Shown: positions 30,403 through 41,294, numbered from the stretch's first letter. The stretch: DNA of 64,000 bases from Octadecabacter sp. (GCA_028825445.1 JAPKAD010000005.1:85551-149550), one strand, 5' to 3'. Numbers and translations: made by a program. Notes: a model not told the origin generated them from the sequence alone.

Positions 30403-30819
30403 CTAGCGTAACAAGCGCCCAACTGGTGTATCGTTCGCAATTTGTGACAAAGCGACGGTACAGTAGGTTGCAGCATCATTTGTGCGAACGCCCAATGAAG
30501 CTAGACGTTCACGCGCGATTACCTCGAGCCTGTCTTTTTCAAAACGGTCATTAACAAAAGCGTTAATTTCAGATTTGGAATAACCAATATCCTGCAGGTG
30601 CAACTTTAACCCAAACAAAAAGCTCAGACCCCGAAGCATGCGCGAATTAACATTGTTGCATTTTCCACTCAGCTCATGTGCCATACCCGTTGTAATCAAA
30701 CCTTCAGTGACGCGCTCTACATTGGCGGGATTTGCATTTGCAAGATTCGCATTTGCCATAGTCAAAGTCAATGTAACTCCAAACACCGCTCCAATAATTA
30801 TTTTTTTAAAGATGATCAT
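30403..30819 (-). CDS. DUF5333-type secreted protein
   Basis: A 138-residue exported protein between nuoF and nuoG. ATG at 30819 is chosen because GGAGG lies 8 nt upstream; the product then has a clean signal peptide (FKKIIIGAVFGVTLTLTMANA). The mature part has two Cys (SGKCNNVNSR and AATYCTVAL) that could form a disulfide. Placement and features match DUF5333 proteins of Rhodobacteraceae nuo operons. Function is unknown. A 203-bp untranslated stretch separates it from nuoG. Confidence 0.75.
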   Translation of the reverse strand: MIIFKKIIIGAVFGVTLTLTMANANLANANPANVERVTEGLITTGMAHELSGKCNNVNSRMLRGLSFLFGLKLHLQDIGYSKSEINAFVNDRFEKDRLEVIARERLASLGVRTNDAATYCTVALSQIANDTPVGRLLR

Positions 30820-31806
30820 AACACAAGCCTCCATTACAAACCGAGCAATCCCAGCGATCAAATAGATGTTGGTCATGCGGCGATGACAAGCAATAACAGT
30901 GCCATATAATTATTCTTGAATACCAAAAATCCATAATTTTCACAAGATAATATCGTATGAACTTATTTAAAATTTGGCAGATTTGGTTTGAAACTAGACC
31001 CAACCGAAAGAGCGATCGCTAGGTCTATTTTTTTCACAGCTTATTGATCTGCCCGAGCGTTTCTTCACGGGTGGGCTGATGCCCTTGTTCAATTAACAAT
31101 ATAAATAAATGCTGTTAGAATAAAACCACAAACCACTCAGCTTTTTGAACCTTAAAATCGGTGTTGAAGACCTCATAAACAAACACCTCAATTCTGGAAA
31201 AATATTATTTATCAGTGACGTCGAGCATAATCTGGAAAACGCCACCAATCATATTTTGATGTTGTCTTTTTCAACTTGCAAAAGCCTTTAGACATTTAAA
31301 AAAATATAAGCACTTACATGTTAAATTAATTTATCATGTCAAAGTTGTATATAAATTTTATAACACGATTAATGTTGGTTAGGATCAAAAAGTCTACCAA
31401 TATTAAGCCCTAGCAGAGGCATTGTTGAGACCACTCTATAAAGATCACATGGAAGACGGCAAATGATGGAATAAATAATCTGTAAAGTGCCAAGTATCTT
31501 CGAAACAACCTGTTATGATTGGCACCTAGGTTTTGGATTATGGCAGAGATTATAAAGCTATTTATTTAACTAATCTAAAGGATTGGTCGGCCCCAATGAT
31601 TTTTCTAAAATCTGCTTTGCATACTGTTGGCCACAATACTATTGAAAATCAATTAGCCCGGTAACTAGGTAAAAATAAAAAAAGAAAATCATCATTCAAA
31701 GTACTAACTATGAGAGAGTGTCTCATCTTGAAATTCTTTGAAAACAAAAGTCGTAACAGGGAACGTGAACACAAATCGGATAAGATCCCAATCGGTCTCG
31801 CTAGCG
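30820..31806. other. Gene-free gap of 987 bp inside the nuo operon
   Basis: Very AT-rich DNA with stops in all frames between nuoF and the DUF5333 gene. A minus-strand segment near 31055-31110 reads EQGHQPTREETLGQINKL without stops and may be the tail of a lost gene. Nothing else was recognised. Since nuoG and the downstream subunits are needed with nuoF, either transcription reads through or a second promoter lies here. Confidence 0.5.
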
Positions 31807-33093
31807 TTATTCAGCGGCAACAGAACCGCGTTTGTGGGCTATCCTATCTTCGATTTCACCGCGGAAGTTTTTGATTAGGCCTTGGATCGGCCAAGCAGCG
31901 GCATCACCAAGAGCACAAATCGTGTGACCTTCAACTTGTTTGGTTACATCAAGAAGTATGTCGATTTCCTCGACTTCAGCATCGCCTTTGACCAGACGTT
32001 CCATCACCCGCATCATCCACCCTGTACCTTCACGACACGGAGTACATTGGCCACAGGATTCATGTTTGTAGAATTTTGCTAAACGCCAAATCGCCTTAAT
32101 CACATCTGTGTCTTTATCCATTACAATGACTGCCGCAGTGCCCAAGCTCGAACCTTTTTCCTTTAAACCATCAAAATCCATAACTGCATCACGCATGTTT
32201 TCTCCACGAACCATGGGAACGGACGAACCACCTGGAATTACGGCCTTGAGGTTACCCCAACCACCACGAATACCACCACAGTGTTTTTCGATAAGTTCTT
32301 CAAAAGGAATGGACATGGCTTCTTCAACGACACACGGATTGTTCACGTGGCCGCTGATTGCGTAAAGTTTAGTGCCGGCATTGTTGGGACGACCAAAGCC
32401 TGCAAACCAATCAGGACCACGACGCAAAATAGTCGGCACCGTAGCAATGGATTCGACATTGTTCACGGTTGTTGGGCAACCGTACAAGCCTGCACCAGCT
32501 GGAAACGGTGGCTTCATACGTGGCATGCCTTTTTTACCTTCAAGTGACTCCAGCAACGCGGTTTCTTCTCCACAAATATATGCACCTGCGCCGTGAACCA
32601 AATAAACATCAAAGTCCCAGCCAGATTTTGATGCATTTTTACCTACCATACCCGCATCATAACATTCATCAATTGCGGCCTGCAGCGCTTCTTTTTCGCG
32701 GATGTATTCTCCGCGAATATAAATGTAGCACGCGTTGGCATTCATTGCGAAGGACGCAATCAAGCAACCCTCGATTAGAGTATGCGGATCATGGCGCATA
32801 ATTTCGCGGTCTTTGCATGTCCCCGGTTCCGATTCATCGGCGTTAACAACTAGGTATGATGGCCGACCATCAGATTCTTTCGGCATGAAAGACCATTTAA
32901 GACCAGTTGGAAAGCCCGCTCCCCCACGACCACGCAGGCCAGAAGCCTTCATCTGCTCAACAATCCAAGCGCGGCCCTTTTTAATGATACCAGCGGTGCC
33001 ATCCCAGTGGCCACGCGCCTGAGCGCCTTTCAGCGTACGATCGTGCATCCCGTAAAGGTTCGTAAAAATGCGGTCTTTATCAGCGAGCATCAT
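31807..33093 (-). CDS. nuoF: NADH-quinone oxidoreductase subunit F
   Basis: NADH- and FMN-binding subunit of complex I, 428 residues. It has [20 protein letters not shown] for nucleotide and FMN binding, then [20 protein letters not shown], and the C-terminal [4Fe-4S] motif [12 protein letters not shown] with a later Cys in [18 protein letters not shown] precedes the start. It is followed by the long gene-free gap. Confidence 0.97.
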   Translation of the reverse strand: MMLADKDRIFTNLYGMHDRTLKGAQARGHWDGTAGIIKKGRAWIVEQMKASGLRGRGGAGFPTGLKWSFMPKESDGRPSYLVVNADESEPGTCKDREIMRHDPHTLIEGCLIASFAMNANACYIYIRGEYIREKEALQAAIDECYDAGMVGKNASKSGWDFDVYLVHGAGAYICGEETALLESLEGKKGMPRMKPPFPAGAGLYGCPTTVNNVESIATVPTILRRGPDWFAGFGRPNNAGTKLYAISGHVNNPCVVEEAMSIPFEELIEKHCGGIRGGWGNLKAVIPGGSSVPMVRGENMRDAVMDFDGLKEKGSSLGTAAVIVMDKDTDVIKAIWRLAKFYKHESCGQCTPCREGTGWMMRVMERLVKGDAEVEEIDILLDVTKQVEGHTICALGDAAAWPIQGLIKNFRGEIEDRIAHKRGSVAAE

Positions 33094-33119
33094 GGGCCCC
33101 TTCCGTCATTAGCAAAGCA

Positions 33120-33338
33120 TCATGTTTCTCGTGTCTTTTGCCACAGCTTCCATGTCACCACCAGTGACCAAATGAACGCACCAAGCGAGATCAGGTAGAA
33201 CAACATTTCAACACGCGCAGGTGCGCCAAGTGCAAATGTCAGTTGCGGCGCAAAAATACTAAGCAGGCCGGCGCATGCGATGACAATTGCGGCTTGTCGA
33301 CCAAGGCGGGCGGTGTTCTGATGTGGTCTATTTTTCAT
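33120..33338 (-). CDS. DUF5337-type small membrane protein
   Basis: A 72-residue protein with two predicted helices (AAIVIACAGLLSIFAPQL and LFYLISLGAFIWSLVVTW) and a basic C-terminus. Position just before nuoF and the two-helix pattern match DUF5337 proteins of Rhodobacteraceae. ATG at 33338 is favoured although it lacks a clear ribosome site; a TTG at 33386 would add 16 residues. Function is unknown. Confidence 0.72.
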   Translation of the reverse strand: MKNRPHQNTARLGRQAAIVIACAGLLSIFAPQLTFALGAPARVEMLFYLISLGAFIWSLVVTWKLWQKTRET

Positions 33339-33702
33339 AGGGTGTTTGTGGCGTGTACCCGAGCAGAAGGAAAGAGGCGGCCGCAAAAGAACAAGGCCCG
33401 CACAATGTATTCGGCGGATGTTTGACCCAAAATATCAGGCCTTCTTTATTTGTGGGCGCATTTTTAATATTTAGTTTGACCACATTTTGCAAAATTTTAA
33501 GCCTGCTTGATCCAATTATAACGCAAAATTAAGCCCTTGTAATTCATGAAACTATTAATTCAATTCACTTTAGAAATTTCCATTTATCAATTTAGTCAAA
33601 AAATGAAAAATATATATATTTCAGCCTCGTTTAAGTTTTAGGACAACAACACTACTGCGTTTGAAACTCATCTGCACCAGATTTACATAGTGCTGAAATT
33701 AT
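33339..33702. other. Gene-free gap of 364 bp between nuoE and the DUF5337 gene
   Basis: AT-rich DNA without an ORF or recognised remnant, interrupting the otherwise tight operon. Confidence 0.5.
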
Positions 33703-34533
33703 CTATGGTTTTAGTTCCGTGGAGGACGCTTTAACTGCCAATGTAGAAGGTTTTACCGCAAGTTTTGATTTGCTGTCAGGCTTGGTAGCGGACGGCAGCA
33801 TTCCCGCTGTAAGTCCCGGAGGACCAGACATTTGCCATGGCGCCAAAAGTGGCACTTCGGTCCCATCAATACGTTTTATTGTGTCGCCAATGTCATGAGC
33901 CAATTGGACGGATGCGTTGTGGGGATTCTTATTGGTAATGTATTCTTTAAGCGTTGTCAGGCCACTCAGTGGTTCGGCAGCATAGCGACCATTTTGTGGG
34001 CCAGGCAGAGGGACTTCACCACGGGCCAGTGCGTCAATCAATTCACCCATTTTGGCGGCTGTTAGATCTTCATAATAATCTTTGCCAATCTGAGCCATCG
34101 GCGCATTTGAACACGAACCAAGACACTCAACTTCTTCCCAAGAAAATTTGCCGTCCGCAGACACATCGTGAGGATTTTTAGCAATCTTGTCTTGGCAAAC
34201 AGCCACAAGGTCTTCAGCGCCACAAATCATGCAAGAAGTGGTGCCACAAACCTGAATGTGTGCGATAGTTCCCACGGGCTGCAATTGAAACATAAAATAG
34301 AACGATGCTACTTCCAAGGCTCGCATAAACGCCAGGCCCAGCATGTCAGCAACGCCCTCAATGGCAGGCCGCGTTAGCCAACCTTCCTGTTCCTGAGCAC
34401 GCCACAGCAGCGGAATAATAGCGCTTGCCTGTCTACCTTCTGGATATTTGGTAATCTGTGCATTTGCCCATGCAAGATTTTCAGGTGTAAATGCAAAACT
34501 GGTGGGTTGGTCAAGGTGGAGGCGTCTAAGCAT
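33703..34533 (-). CDS. nuoE: NADH-quinone oxidoreductase subunit E
   Basis: 24-kDa [2Fe-2S] subunit of the NADH module. ATG at 34533 (AGGA 9 nt upstream) gives [20 protein letters not shown], 276 residues. Cluster ligands are in [14 protein letters not shown] and [10 protein letters not shown]. The C-terminal extension of about 80 residues ([14 protein letters not shown] to the Lys/Ser-rich end) is longer than in E. coli NuoE, as is usual in alphaproteobacteria. Its start overlaps the small lipoprotein gene by 8 nt. Confidence 0.96.
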   Translation of the reverse strand: MLRRLHLDQPTSFAFTPENLAWANAQITKYPEGRQASAIIPLLWRAQEQEGWLTRPAIEGVADMLGLAFMRALEVASFYFMFQLQPVGTIAHIQVCGTTSCMICGAEDLVAVCQDKIAKNPHDVSADGKFSWEEVECLGSCSNAPMAQIGKDYYEDLTAAKMGELIDALARGEVPLPGPQNGRYAAEPLSGLTTLKEYITNKNPHNASVQLAHDIGDTIKRIDGTEVPLLAPWQMSGPPGLTAGMLPSATKPDSKSKLAVKPSTLAVKASSTELKP

Positions 34534-34819
34534 TGGCACAAATTCCTGAAGTCAGTTGAAAGCCGTTGGCAGTGGGTTCACTTTCACCAGCAAGCGTGAG
34601 GTATTGGATTACTGTCACAAGCTTATCACGATCAAAGCCAGTAAGGACCGCGATAGGGACAGTTTCGGCGTTTGTTCTGATTATGCATCCTGCTTCGGTG
34701 ACTGCAGCTTTAAAGAGGGCTACGTCTGATGCTGTTATACCATCAGGTAATGTTTGCCCACTCATGCCGTCACAGCCAGAGAGGAGACCTACGGTTAGGA
34801 TGAGGGCTGCGTACTTCAC
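34526..34819 (-). CDS. Small lipoprotein upstream of nuoE (paralogue pair, second)
   Basis: A 97-residue predicted lipoprotein: signal [15 protein letters not shown] with a lipobox LSGC. The mature part ([16 protein letters not shown], then [17 protein letters not shown]) aligns by eye with the gene directly upstream. That match includes the EAGCI/DAGCI element and the TGF/TGL turn. It starts with GTG overlapping the previous stop (GTGA) and overlaps nuoE by 8 nt. Function is unknown. Confidence 0.8.
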   Translation of the reverse strand: MKYAALILTVGLLSGCDGMSGQTLPDGITASDVALFKAAVTEAGCIIRTNAETVPIAVLTGFDRDKLVTVIQYLTLAGESEPTANGFQLTSGICANA

Positions 34820-35073
34820 TTAAAATTGTCATTATTAGAGGACACGGTTAAATATGTTTCAAATCTATTAAAATCTTTAGCACAATTAATCACAGCTGTG
34901 GATAAGATGTCTACTTCGCTTAATCCTGTCAAAGTCAAAAAAACATCACCATTTACCTGCTCGACAATACAACCAGCGTCTTCAATGCCATTGACCATAG
35001 CGGCCTCATTAACAATATCTTCGTTTTGCGCAAATTCAGACGTAACGAATTCAACTAAAAGTGCAGCGTTCAT
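34816..35073 (-). CDS. Small soluble protein upstream of nuoE (paralogue pair, first)
   Basis: An 85-residue protein without a signal peptide. NEAAMVNGIEDAGCIVEQ and LTLTGLSEVDILSTAVINC match the following lipoprotein in order and spacing, so the two are probably tandem paralogues that differ in export. Its ATG overlaps the stop of a 36-codon ORF (ATGA) and its stop overlaps the next start. Function is unknown. Confidence 0.75.
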   Translation of the reverse strand: MNAALLVEFVTSEFAQNEDIVNEAAMVNGIEDAGCIVEQVNGDVFLTLTGLSEVDILSTAVINCAKDFNRFETYLTVSSNNDNFK

Positions 35074-35180
35074 CTGGAAAAATCCACATCGATCACGGTA
35101 AAATTAAATGCGGAAAATAAACCCGTTGGTAGTATCTGCTTACCAAACGCGAACAGGATTAACAGCACAATTACAAACAT
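35070..35180 (-). CDS. 36-residue single-helix ORF after nuoD
   Basis: ATG at 35180 lies 5 nt after the nuoD stop and the TGA overlaps the next ATG. The product begins MFVIVLLILFAFGKQILPTG, a clear hydrophobic helix, and ends with an acidic tail. The gap-free packing is the main evidence that it is real. It is unrecognised and too short for routine gene callers. Confidence 0.55.
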   Translation of the reverse strand: MFVIVLLILFAFGKQILPTGLFSAFNFTVIDVDFSR

Positions 35181-35185
35181 AACGA

Positions 35186-36433
35186 TCAACGGTCAATTTC
35201 TCCAAACACAACATCAAGTGAGCCAATGATCGCAGCAACGTCCGCAAGTTGGTGCTTTGTTGCCATAAAATCCATCGCCTGCAAATGCAAGAAACCCGGC
35301 GCACGAATTTTGGCTCGATAGGGTTTGTTTGATCCGTCTGCCACAAGAAATACACCGAATTCACCCTTAGGGGCTTCAACACAGGCATAGGTTTCACCAG
35401 CAGGAACGTGGAAGCCCTCAGTGTACAATTTAAAGTGGTGAATCAACGCTTCCATGGAAGTCTTCATTTCACCGCGAGTTGGTGGCGTAAGCTTACCACG
35501 TGCCATAACAGAGCCATGACCTTCAGGTTCTCGAAGTTTAACGATGGCTTGACGAATGATCGACACAGACTGACGCATTTCTTCCATGCGACACAAATAA
35601 CGATCATAGCAGTCACCATTTTTACCAACCGGAATCTGGAAATCAAATTCGTCATAACATTCATAGGGCTGCGCGCGACGTAAATCCCACGCTAAACCAG
35701 AACCACGCGCCATGACCCCCGAAAATCCCCAATCAAGAATATCTTGTTCATTTACTATGCCAATGTCGACATTGCGTTGTTTGAAGATGCGGTTTTCCGT
35801 TAGCAAACCGTCTACGTCGACCATAAATTTTGTCATGAACTGGTCTGCCCAGATTTCGATATCTTCAATCAGGCCCGTAGGAAGGTCTTGGTGAACACCA
35901 CCGGGGCGGAAATAGGCAGCATGCAAGCGTGCTCCGCAAGCGCGTTCGCTAAACACCATGAGCTGTTCGCGTTCCTCAAAGCCCCAAACGGGCGGGGTTA
36001 ATGCGCCGACGTCCATCGCCTGTGTGGTAACATTAAGAAGGTGTGACAGAATGCGACCAATCTCGCAGAATAACACACGGATAAGGGATGCACGGCGTGG
36101 CACAACAGTGCCTGTAAGCTTCTCAATTGCCAGACACCAAGCGTGTTCTTGGTTCATTGGTGAAACATAATCAAGACGATCAAAATATGGCAAATTTTGC
36201 AAATAAGTGCGTGATTCCATGAGCTTTTCAGTCCCACGATGCAGCAGGCCAATATGGGGATCACAGCGTTCTACCACTTCACCATCAAGTTCCAGCACCA
36301 GACGCAAAACCCCGTGCGCCGCAGGATGCTGCGGGCCAAAGTTAATATTAAAATTGCGGATCTGCTGTTCGCTGGTTGCAGCATCAGTGGATCCATCATC
36401 GTAGGTGTTCGTACGGATGTCGCCGTCCATCAT
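35186..36433 (-). CDS. nuoD: NADH-quinone oxidoreductase subunit D
   Basis: 49-kDa subunit that forms the quinone pocket with NuoB. The 415-residue protein has [20 protein letters not shown] near the N-terminus, with the HPAAHG loop, and ends with the conserved [19 protein letters not shown] lies 8 nt before the ATG. NuoC and NuoD are separate genes here, not fused as in E. coli. Confidence 0.97.
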   Translation of the reverse strand: MMDGDIRTNTYDDGSTDAATSEQQIRNFNINFGPQHPAAHGVLRLVLELDGEVVERCDPHIGLLHRGTEKLMESRTYLQNLPYFDRLDYVSPMNQEHAWCLAIEKLTGTVVPRRASLIRVLFCEIGRILSHLLNVTTQAMDVGALTPPVWGFEEREQLMVFSERACGARLHAAYFRPGGVHQDLPTGLIEDIEIWADQFMTKFMVDVDGLLTENRIFKQRNVDIGIVNEQDILDWGFSGVMARGSGLAWDLRRAQPYECYDEFDFQIPVGKNGDCYDRYLCRMEEMRQSVSIIRQAIVKLREPEGHGSVMARGKLTPPTRGEMKTSMEALIHHFKLYTEGFHVPAGETYACVEAPKGEFGVFLVADGSNKPYRAKIRAPGFLHLQAMDFMATKHQLADVAAIIGSLDVVFGEIDR

Positions 36434-36622
36434 TTAAAGTGCTCCAGAATTAAATTGGCGGACTGAAAATACAGTTGATACTCTTGGCGAGTATCGAAAC
36501 TTTATGAAGCAAAGGTTGCGTAAAATAGAAAGTCGGCAATTTTTTAAAAACAGCAAAACTACCATTGATAATCCAAGCATCCCAATCAAAGAATTTGTTG
36601 TATCCAAACCGAAAACTATCAT
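36434..36622 (-). CDS. 62-codon ORF filling the nuoC-nuoD gap
   Basis: Its ATG overlaps the nuoC stop (ATGA) and its TAA directly abuts the nuoD ATG, so it fills the gap exactly. The product has one hydrophobic stretch ([16 protein letters not shown]) and then a basic region rich in Arg. A second frame over the same bases is also open, so this could instead be a remnant of another gene. It is unrecognised; confidence rests on packing alone. Confidence 0.4.
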   Translation of the reverse strand: MIVFGLDTTNSLIGMLGLSMVVLLFLKNCRLSILRNLCFIKFRYSPRVSTVFSVRQFNSGAL

Positions 36623-37257
36623 TTAGCGTTCTCTTTCTTGGCTTTATCATCCCCTGGAAGAATATATTGCGAACCTTCCCAAGGGGACATAAAATCGAAC
36701 TGACGATATTCTTGGACCAGTGAAACTGGTTCGTAAACTACGCGCTTTTGAACTTCGTCATAGCGAACTTCTGTGTAGCCAGTTGTCGGAAAATCTTTAC
36801 GTAGTGGATAACCACGAAAGCCATAGTCGGTAAGAATGCGACGCAGATCAGGGTGGCCTTTGAAGATAATGCCAAACATGTCAAATACTTCTCGTTCAAA
36901 CCAGTTTGCCGAAGGATGCACTTCAGTGATCGACATGACCATCTCATCTTCGCGGACTTTTGCACGAAGTCGGATGCGATGGTTTTGGTACATACTCAAA
37001 AAATGGTAAACCACATCAAATCGTTTATCACGACCCGGGTAGTCTACAGCCGTAACATCTACCAAAGATGAAAATGCACAAGCACTGTCAACTTTGAGAA
37101 ACTCAATAAACCCAGAGATGTTGGCAGGAGCTACATTGACAGTCAACTCACCACCAATCACGTCCCATGACAGCACACAATCAGGACGTTTCATTTCGAT
37201 GTGTTGACCGAGTTCGTTCAAATCGTCAGGAAGTGTTTTAGATTGGGCATCAGACAT
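36619..37257 (-). CDS. nuoC: NADH-quinone oxidoreductase subunit C
   Basis: 30-kDa subunit of the complex I connecting module, 212 residues. The family signature lies in [20 protein letters not shown], followed by [20 protein letters not shown]. The spacing to nuoB is 5 nt. Confidence 0.97.
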   Translation of the reverse strand: MSDAQSKTLPDDLNELGQHIEMKRPDCVLSWDVIGGELTVNVAPANISGFIEFLKVDSACAFSSLVDVTAVDYPGRDKRFDVVYHFLSMYQNHRIRLRAKVREDEMVMSITEVHPSANWFEREVFDMFGIIFKGHPDLRRILTDYGFRGYPLRKDFPTTGYTEVRYDEVQKRVVYEPVSLVQEYRQFDFMSPWEGSQYILPGDDKAKKENAK

Positions 37258-37262
37258 ATCAA

Positions 37263-37796
37263 TTACCTTACAATTGTGCCAGTACGACGCATTTTGCGTT
37301 GCAGCTGCAAGATACCGTACAGCAGGGCCTCAGCCGTGGGGGGGCAACCAGGGACATATATATCCACGGGCACGATGCGGTCGCAGCCACGCACCACAGA
37401 ATAAGAATAGTGATAGTAGCCGCCGCCGTTAGCACAACTGCCCATAGAAATAACGTAGCGTGGTTCAGGCATTTGATCGTAAACTTTGCGCAATGCAGGT
37501 GCCATTTTATTAGTTAGTGTGCCTGCTACTATCATCACATCAGACTGGCGCGGGGACGCACGCGGCGCGATGCCAAAACGTTCAGCATCATAACGTGGCA
37601 TTGATGTATGCATCATTTCGACAGCGCAGCAGGCCAATCCAAAAGTCATCCAGTGCAACGACCCTGTACGGGCCCAGTTAATCAGATCAGCTGACGAAGT
37701 GACAAGAAAACCCTTGTCCGTCAGTTCGGTATTAAGATCTTGGGTTGTAGTATCACGTTGAAATTCTGAGATGTTATCTCCAACAGCTACTCCCAT
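37263..37796 (-). CDS. nuoB: NADH-quinone oxidoreductase subunit B
   Basis: Carries the terminal cluster N2 of complex I. ATG at 37796 ([12 protein letters not shown], 177 residues) is preferred; it overlaps nuoA by 10 nt. Ligands lie in [19 protein letters not shown] and [12 protein letters not shown]. The longer start at 37817 would add seven atypical residues. Confidence 0.97.
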   Translation of the reverse strand: MGVAVGDNISEFQRDTTTQDLNTELTDKGFLVTSSADLINWARTGSLHWMTFGLACCAVEMMHTSMPRYDAERFGIAPRASPRQSDVMIVAGTLTNKMAPALRKVYDQMPEPRYVISMGSCANGGGYYHYSYSVVRGCDRIVPVDIYVPGCPPTAEALLYGILQLQRKMRRTGTIVR

Positions 37797-38152
37797 TCGA
37801 GTGCTCCCTTTTTCCATTCGTATGCAAAGCCAACAGTAAGTACCGCCAGAAATACCATCATCGACCAGAAACCAATCATCGAAATTCCTCCGAATGCCAC
37901 AGCCCAGGGAAATAAAAACGCAATTTCAAGATCAAAAATTATGAAAAGTATAGATACTAAGTAGAAACGCACGTCGAATTTCATCCGAGCATCGTCGAAC
38001 GCATTAAATCCACATTCGTAGGCTGATACTTTTTCAGGGTCTGGATTACGCACAGCCAAAATGATCGCAGCAAGAATTAAAACCCCACCAAGCACGATGG
38101 CCAACCCCAGAAATATTATGATCGGCAAGTATTCTCTGAGCATCTCGTCCAC
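37787..38152 (-). CDS. nuoA: NADH-quinone oxidoreductase subunit A
   Basis: Three-helix membrane subunit, 121 residues, with [20 protein letters not shown] in the long loop and FLFPWAV in the second helix. A GTG at 38152 with GGAG 9 nt upstream is the likely start; an ATG lies 9 nt further in. As first gene, its upstream region (38153-38350) must hold the nuo promoter, which I could not assign. Confidence 0.96.
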   Translation of the reverse strand: MDEMLREYLPIIIFLGLAIVLGGVLILAAIILAVRNPDPEKVSAYECGFNAFDDARMKFDVRFYLVSILFIIFDLEIAFLFPWAVAFGGISMIGFWSMMVFLAVLTVGFAYEWKKGALEWE

Positions 38153-38419
38153 GCGCGGTCACTCCAATATGGCGGGATCACTTAAGTGAACCCTATAATG
38201 AGTGTCGTTTATCGCCGACCTGTTGGGTGGTCAACGGGCACAACGCCGCGTTATGGGGGCGAATTGACGCTGATCGTTGGATTCTATCAGGCGCATCAAT
38301 GCCTATTGCACCAATAAATCTAGCCTCAAGGCGGATTAGACTTATTAAAATAAGGATTATATTCTGCTTTTTCTTTAAGTATTATCAATGCTTCACAAGT
38401 GTTTAAATAGAATTATTAT

Positions 38420-38735
38420 GGGTAGATTTAATAAGTTTGCTGATTAATTTTAGGGTAGTGGAATTGGCTTCAGCTACAGCAACAGGCGCGCACTCCAAAA
38501 AACTTTGATTTCTGCTTCCACGTCCACTTCAAGGTCTTACGCTGTGGCAAGAGTAGACACGATTCCAAAACGCTGTGAAACCTCTCAACTGAACTGGCAT
38601 AAATTTGAATTCACGCCGAAGTTCCCACTGCAAGACTTACCATTACGTGTGTCAACTCATCAATCATTTGAACCAACATGGCGTTATCTTGTTTTCTAAG
38701 CGTAAATATCGCCACAACCCACACATATAATTTTA
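38420..38735 (-). pseudogene. Enoyl-CoA hydratase (methylglutaconyl-CoA hydratase) remnant
   Basis: No intact ORF. Minus-strand translation at about 38727-38626 gives VVAIFTLRKQDNAMLVQMID followed by ELTHVM, matching the crotonase N-terminus (thLnRPekhNAms..midEL). At about 38505-38422 CAPVAVAEANSTTL matches the C-terminal apxAvaxaK region of the same family. The two ends lie about 120 bp apart, so most of the middle, including the oxyanion-hole and catalytic segments, is deleted. Its order after an hmgL remnant supports the leucine-pathway hydratase. Confidence 0.6.
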
Positions 38736-38859
38736 AAGTTGTCTCTTTAAGCAATTACAATTGCTCGCAGCACGAACTCAAATTTTACATCAGCATAAGT
38801 AAATGTCAGATCAATGCCTGATTCAATTAATTTGTAGAGCTAAATAAAGGGTAATTATT

Positions 38860-39590
38860 TAGTTTGCACCGTTTACAGGCTCAGTTGTAGTATAATGGTA
38901 ACAACCAAAATCATCCATAGATGTGTCAATCACATCCAGGTCAGAAGCGACTCACATGTTGATGTTGGTCAAAGCATAACAACCAATATCTTGGTAACAC
39001 TCCACCAAATCATTCGGAGGCACCGCATCAAAATATGTGCCAAACATGTTTTGAATAATACCCAGCGTGCCTGCACGGATAATATCGCCAATATTAAGCA
39101 TAAAACATTTTACATTGCTTAATTGTGCACAGATAAGCCACTTTCACAGAGTTAGTGGAACCGCCAAGCGTGTTGTGAATTATGCACAGTAAGCATATTG
39201 GAACGAGCACATACCCTACTTTTATTAAGGATATGGTGCTAATGGAATAGAGTTTCGGTAATGCTGGAGTTGTGATTATCCTGCAAAAAAACCTTGAAGG
39301 TTGAAAAAATTATTGCCTATTCATCTTCATGAAACTGCGGGGTGTCGCCAATCCAGGGCAATTTAGTGTTAAGCACATTATGGCGAAAGTTTTCAATGTA
39401 CTAGATTTAATTTAGAATTTGCATTTTATCCGTGGTCTGCTCCACTCATTTGAGGTTAACAAAACTCAATTCTTTGATTTGATGCAGTCAAGCCACAGAA
39501 AGTGAGCCGAAAAATAAAATTTTCTGATGTGGCCATATCCTAGATTTTGTTTTGCAACACTTTGCAGTGGCCTGCCTCTAGAGAATAAAT
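38860..39590 (-). pseudogene. hmgL: Hydroxymethylglutaryl-CoA lyase remnant
   Basis: Minus-strand conceptual translation, across several frame changes, gives consecutive pieces of HMG-CoA lyase. These include LQN...TSENFIFRLTFCGLT (N-terminal DGLQNE/helix region), DE-stop-AIIFSTFKVF then DNHNSSITETLF (the aiFasaseGFs.aNincSiaEsl region), GYVLVPICLLC (rGYVScv..CPy) and GDIIRAGTLGIIQNMFG (slGDTIGaGTp). YALTNINM and LDVIDTS (rALtNi, fDtsvGGlGGCPYA) follow. Order and spacing match the family; frameshifts and stops abolish the gene. In intact form it would cleave HMG-CoA to acetyl-CoA and acetoacetate, the last step of leucine breakdown. Confidence 0.8.
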
Positions 39591-39949
39591 TTGTTGAAAT
39601 ATCGATAGCCTTCATCGATGTTAAATTGTAATAAACTTCTTGCGTGAGCACAGATGGCCAGAACTTTTCCCGCAAACAACATTTAATAAGTCGTGCCATA
39701 TTTAAGGAATTTAGATTAACACAGTGTCTGTGATTTATCTAACGCTGAAGCGATCAAGCGGGTCCAACTGAGTGAGTGTCATCGACGCAGAACCAGATGT
39801 TGGAGGGATGCTTTTTACCCATCAGAACGCCCGATATTGTCATTTTTTTGATATTAATTTTTTGTCCGACACATTGCAAATCATTTAATCAAATACGTAA
39901 ATATTAAGTGCAAAGTTAAAATCATTTAAACTAATTAACTTTGTCAGTG

Positions 39950-41260
39950 GTACATGCAGGGCGCAAACAATCCTACAGCCGTTTCGACCATCCCGCCGCC
40001 TAGTTCGAGAGTGAGATTGCAATAAATCAACTAGCGTTGTTAAAGGTAACATGAGGAAAATTTAAGAGTGCGTGCAATCAGCCCGATGACAACGCTCCCA
40101 ACTTTAAATTCTGAATAGCTTGTAAGGGCTGTCATAAAGCCTCAAATCGTCAACACGGCAGTAACCTAAGTGGACAAGTATACAGCTTAACATTACGAGA
40201 GCAGCCCTGCAGACAATAACTTGAAGAATTACTTTCGCAATTATATGATTGTAATGTGGGACTGATTAATTCCTTCCCTCAACGCCAATAGACGCGCAAA
40301 CAGTGTTGGGAAAAGTCAGTTGGGCCAAACGGCTAATTACAGGAAGAAAACCTGTGTGGCGATGTCAGTATAAAGCTTTTCTCCAAGCATATACTATAAT
40401 TTTTAATTTTTTATTAACGTATCAGGGAAGCTAAGCCAGTTACAAAACACAACTGAAAGTTTAACAAATCAATACCTTTGGTGATGGGGTATTTAACTTA
40501 CAGACAGGTATTCATTTCATTAACAAAAATTTTGTTCGCAGCGGTCCAAACCCGTCAACAAAAAATCGATTGTACCCGGAATGCTATTGCCAATATCCTT
40601 TGCTGCCTTGACAACTGCCACGCCCATTGAGGTTCACACGGTGTCATAAATTCCTTAAGCAAAATTCTTTGATAAAATTAACGTGCCCGCGTTATGGCAA
40701 AAATCATACTCCAAAGTGAATGATATTATTTCCAAAAGCTGTCCGGCTTTCACTGCGTACAGCTTCGAATTATTCATCGATGTCAAATGGGGTTCCCACC
40801 GGCCGCAATTCATTACCACCGCCACCTGAAACATTTCTAACCATAAAAAAGTTAACATTATTTGTTGTTTTACCGCGCAACGGTTTCTCGTTCTAGTCAG
40901 TTCCGTTATAGTTCAGCACGACGAGGAAACTTTTTTCAATCTCATAGACTTAGCACGGTTTTGAGGCTAGTGACACGAATTACATAAGAGCAAGTTCAAA
41001 CAAAAATTAGTTCTGTTGCGGTGATTAAGAAAACAAACTCAGAGTTTTTGGCTAGGCACTTTTAACTGAGCTGAAGTACGTCCACGCCTATGTTCCATGC
41101 AAGCTAAATTATCAAACCCCCACTTAGATAGCAATTAACAGGCAACGCGTCACCGATGCGCTCAACCTTTTCTGCGAAGCGCGCATGTACCTCTGCCTCG
41201 GAATAGATCGCAACGCATACTAAGTTACGGGCGTTTTTATTTGCCATAATCCGGCACAAA
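39950..41260 (-). pseudogene. mccA: Methylcrotonyl-CoA carboxylase biotin-carboxylase subunit remnant
   Basis: Minus-strand pieces in the right order: VAIYSEAEVHARFAE then RIGDALPVNCYLSGG (biotin carboxylase N-terminus), ELIFV, SGGGGNELRPV then FDIDE (ATP-grasp glycine loop AGGGGkGMR), VKAAKDIGN then GTIDFLLTGLD, NEMNTCL then PITKGIDLLNFQL (EMNTRLQVEHPVTE.itGiDLVewQL). Near 40060-40135 VGSVVIGLIART matches the gdvdTGLIaR region found after the carboxylase domain in MccA. The part around the HIEvQv and RDCS motifs is deleted, and there are many stops and frame changes. About 1.3 kb remains of about 1.95 kb; the biotin-attachment Lys was not found. Confidence 0.85.
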
Positions 41261-41294
41261 ATCTACCCTTTGTTCTGGATGAGGGATTTTGCAA

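Noticed and set aside
38880..38915. tRNA-like stretch (AGTTGTAGTATAATGGTAAC)
   Set aside because: It resembles a D-arm, but no acceptor stem, anticodon arm or T-arm can be formed around it; it lies inside the hmgL remnant on the other strand.
39466..39699. 77-codon minus-strand ORF as a real gene
   Set aside because: Its region overlaps the hmgL N-terminal remnant in another frame and it has no start signal.
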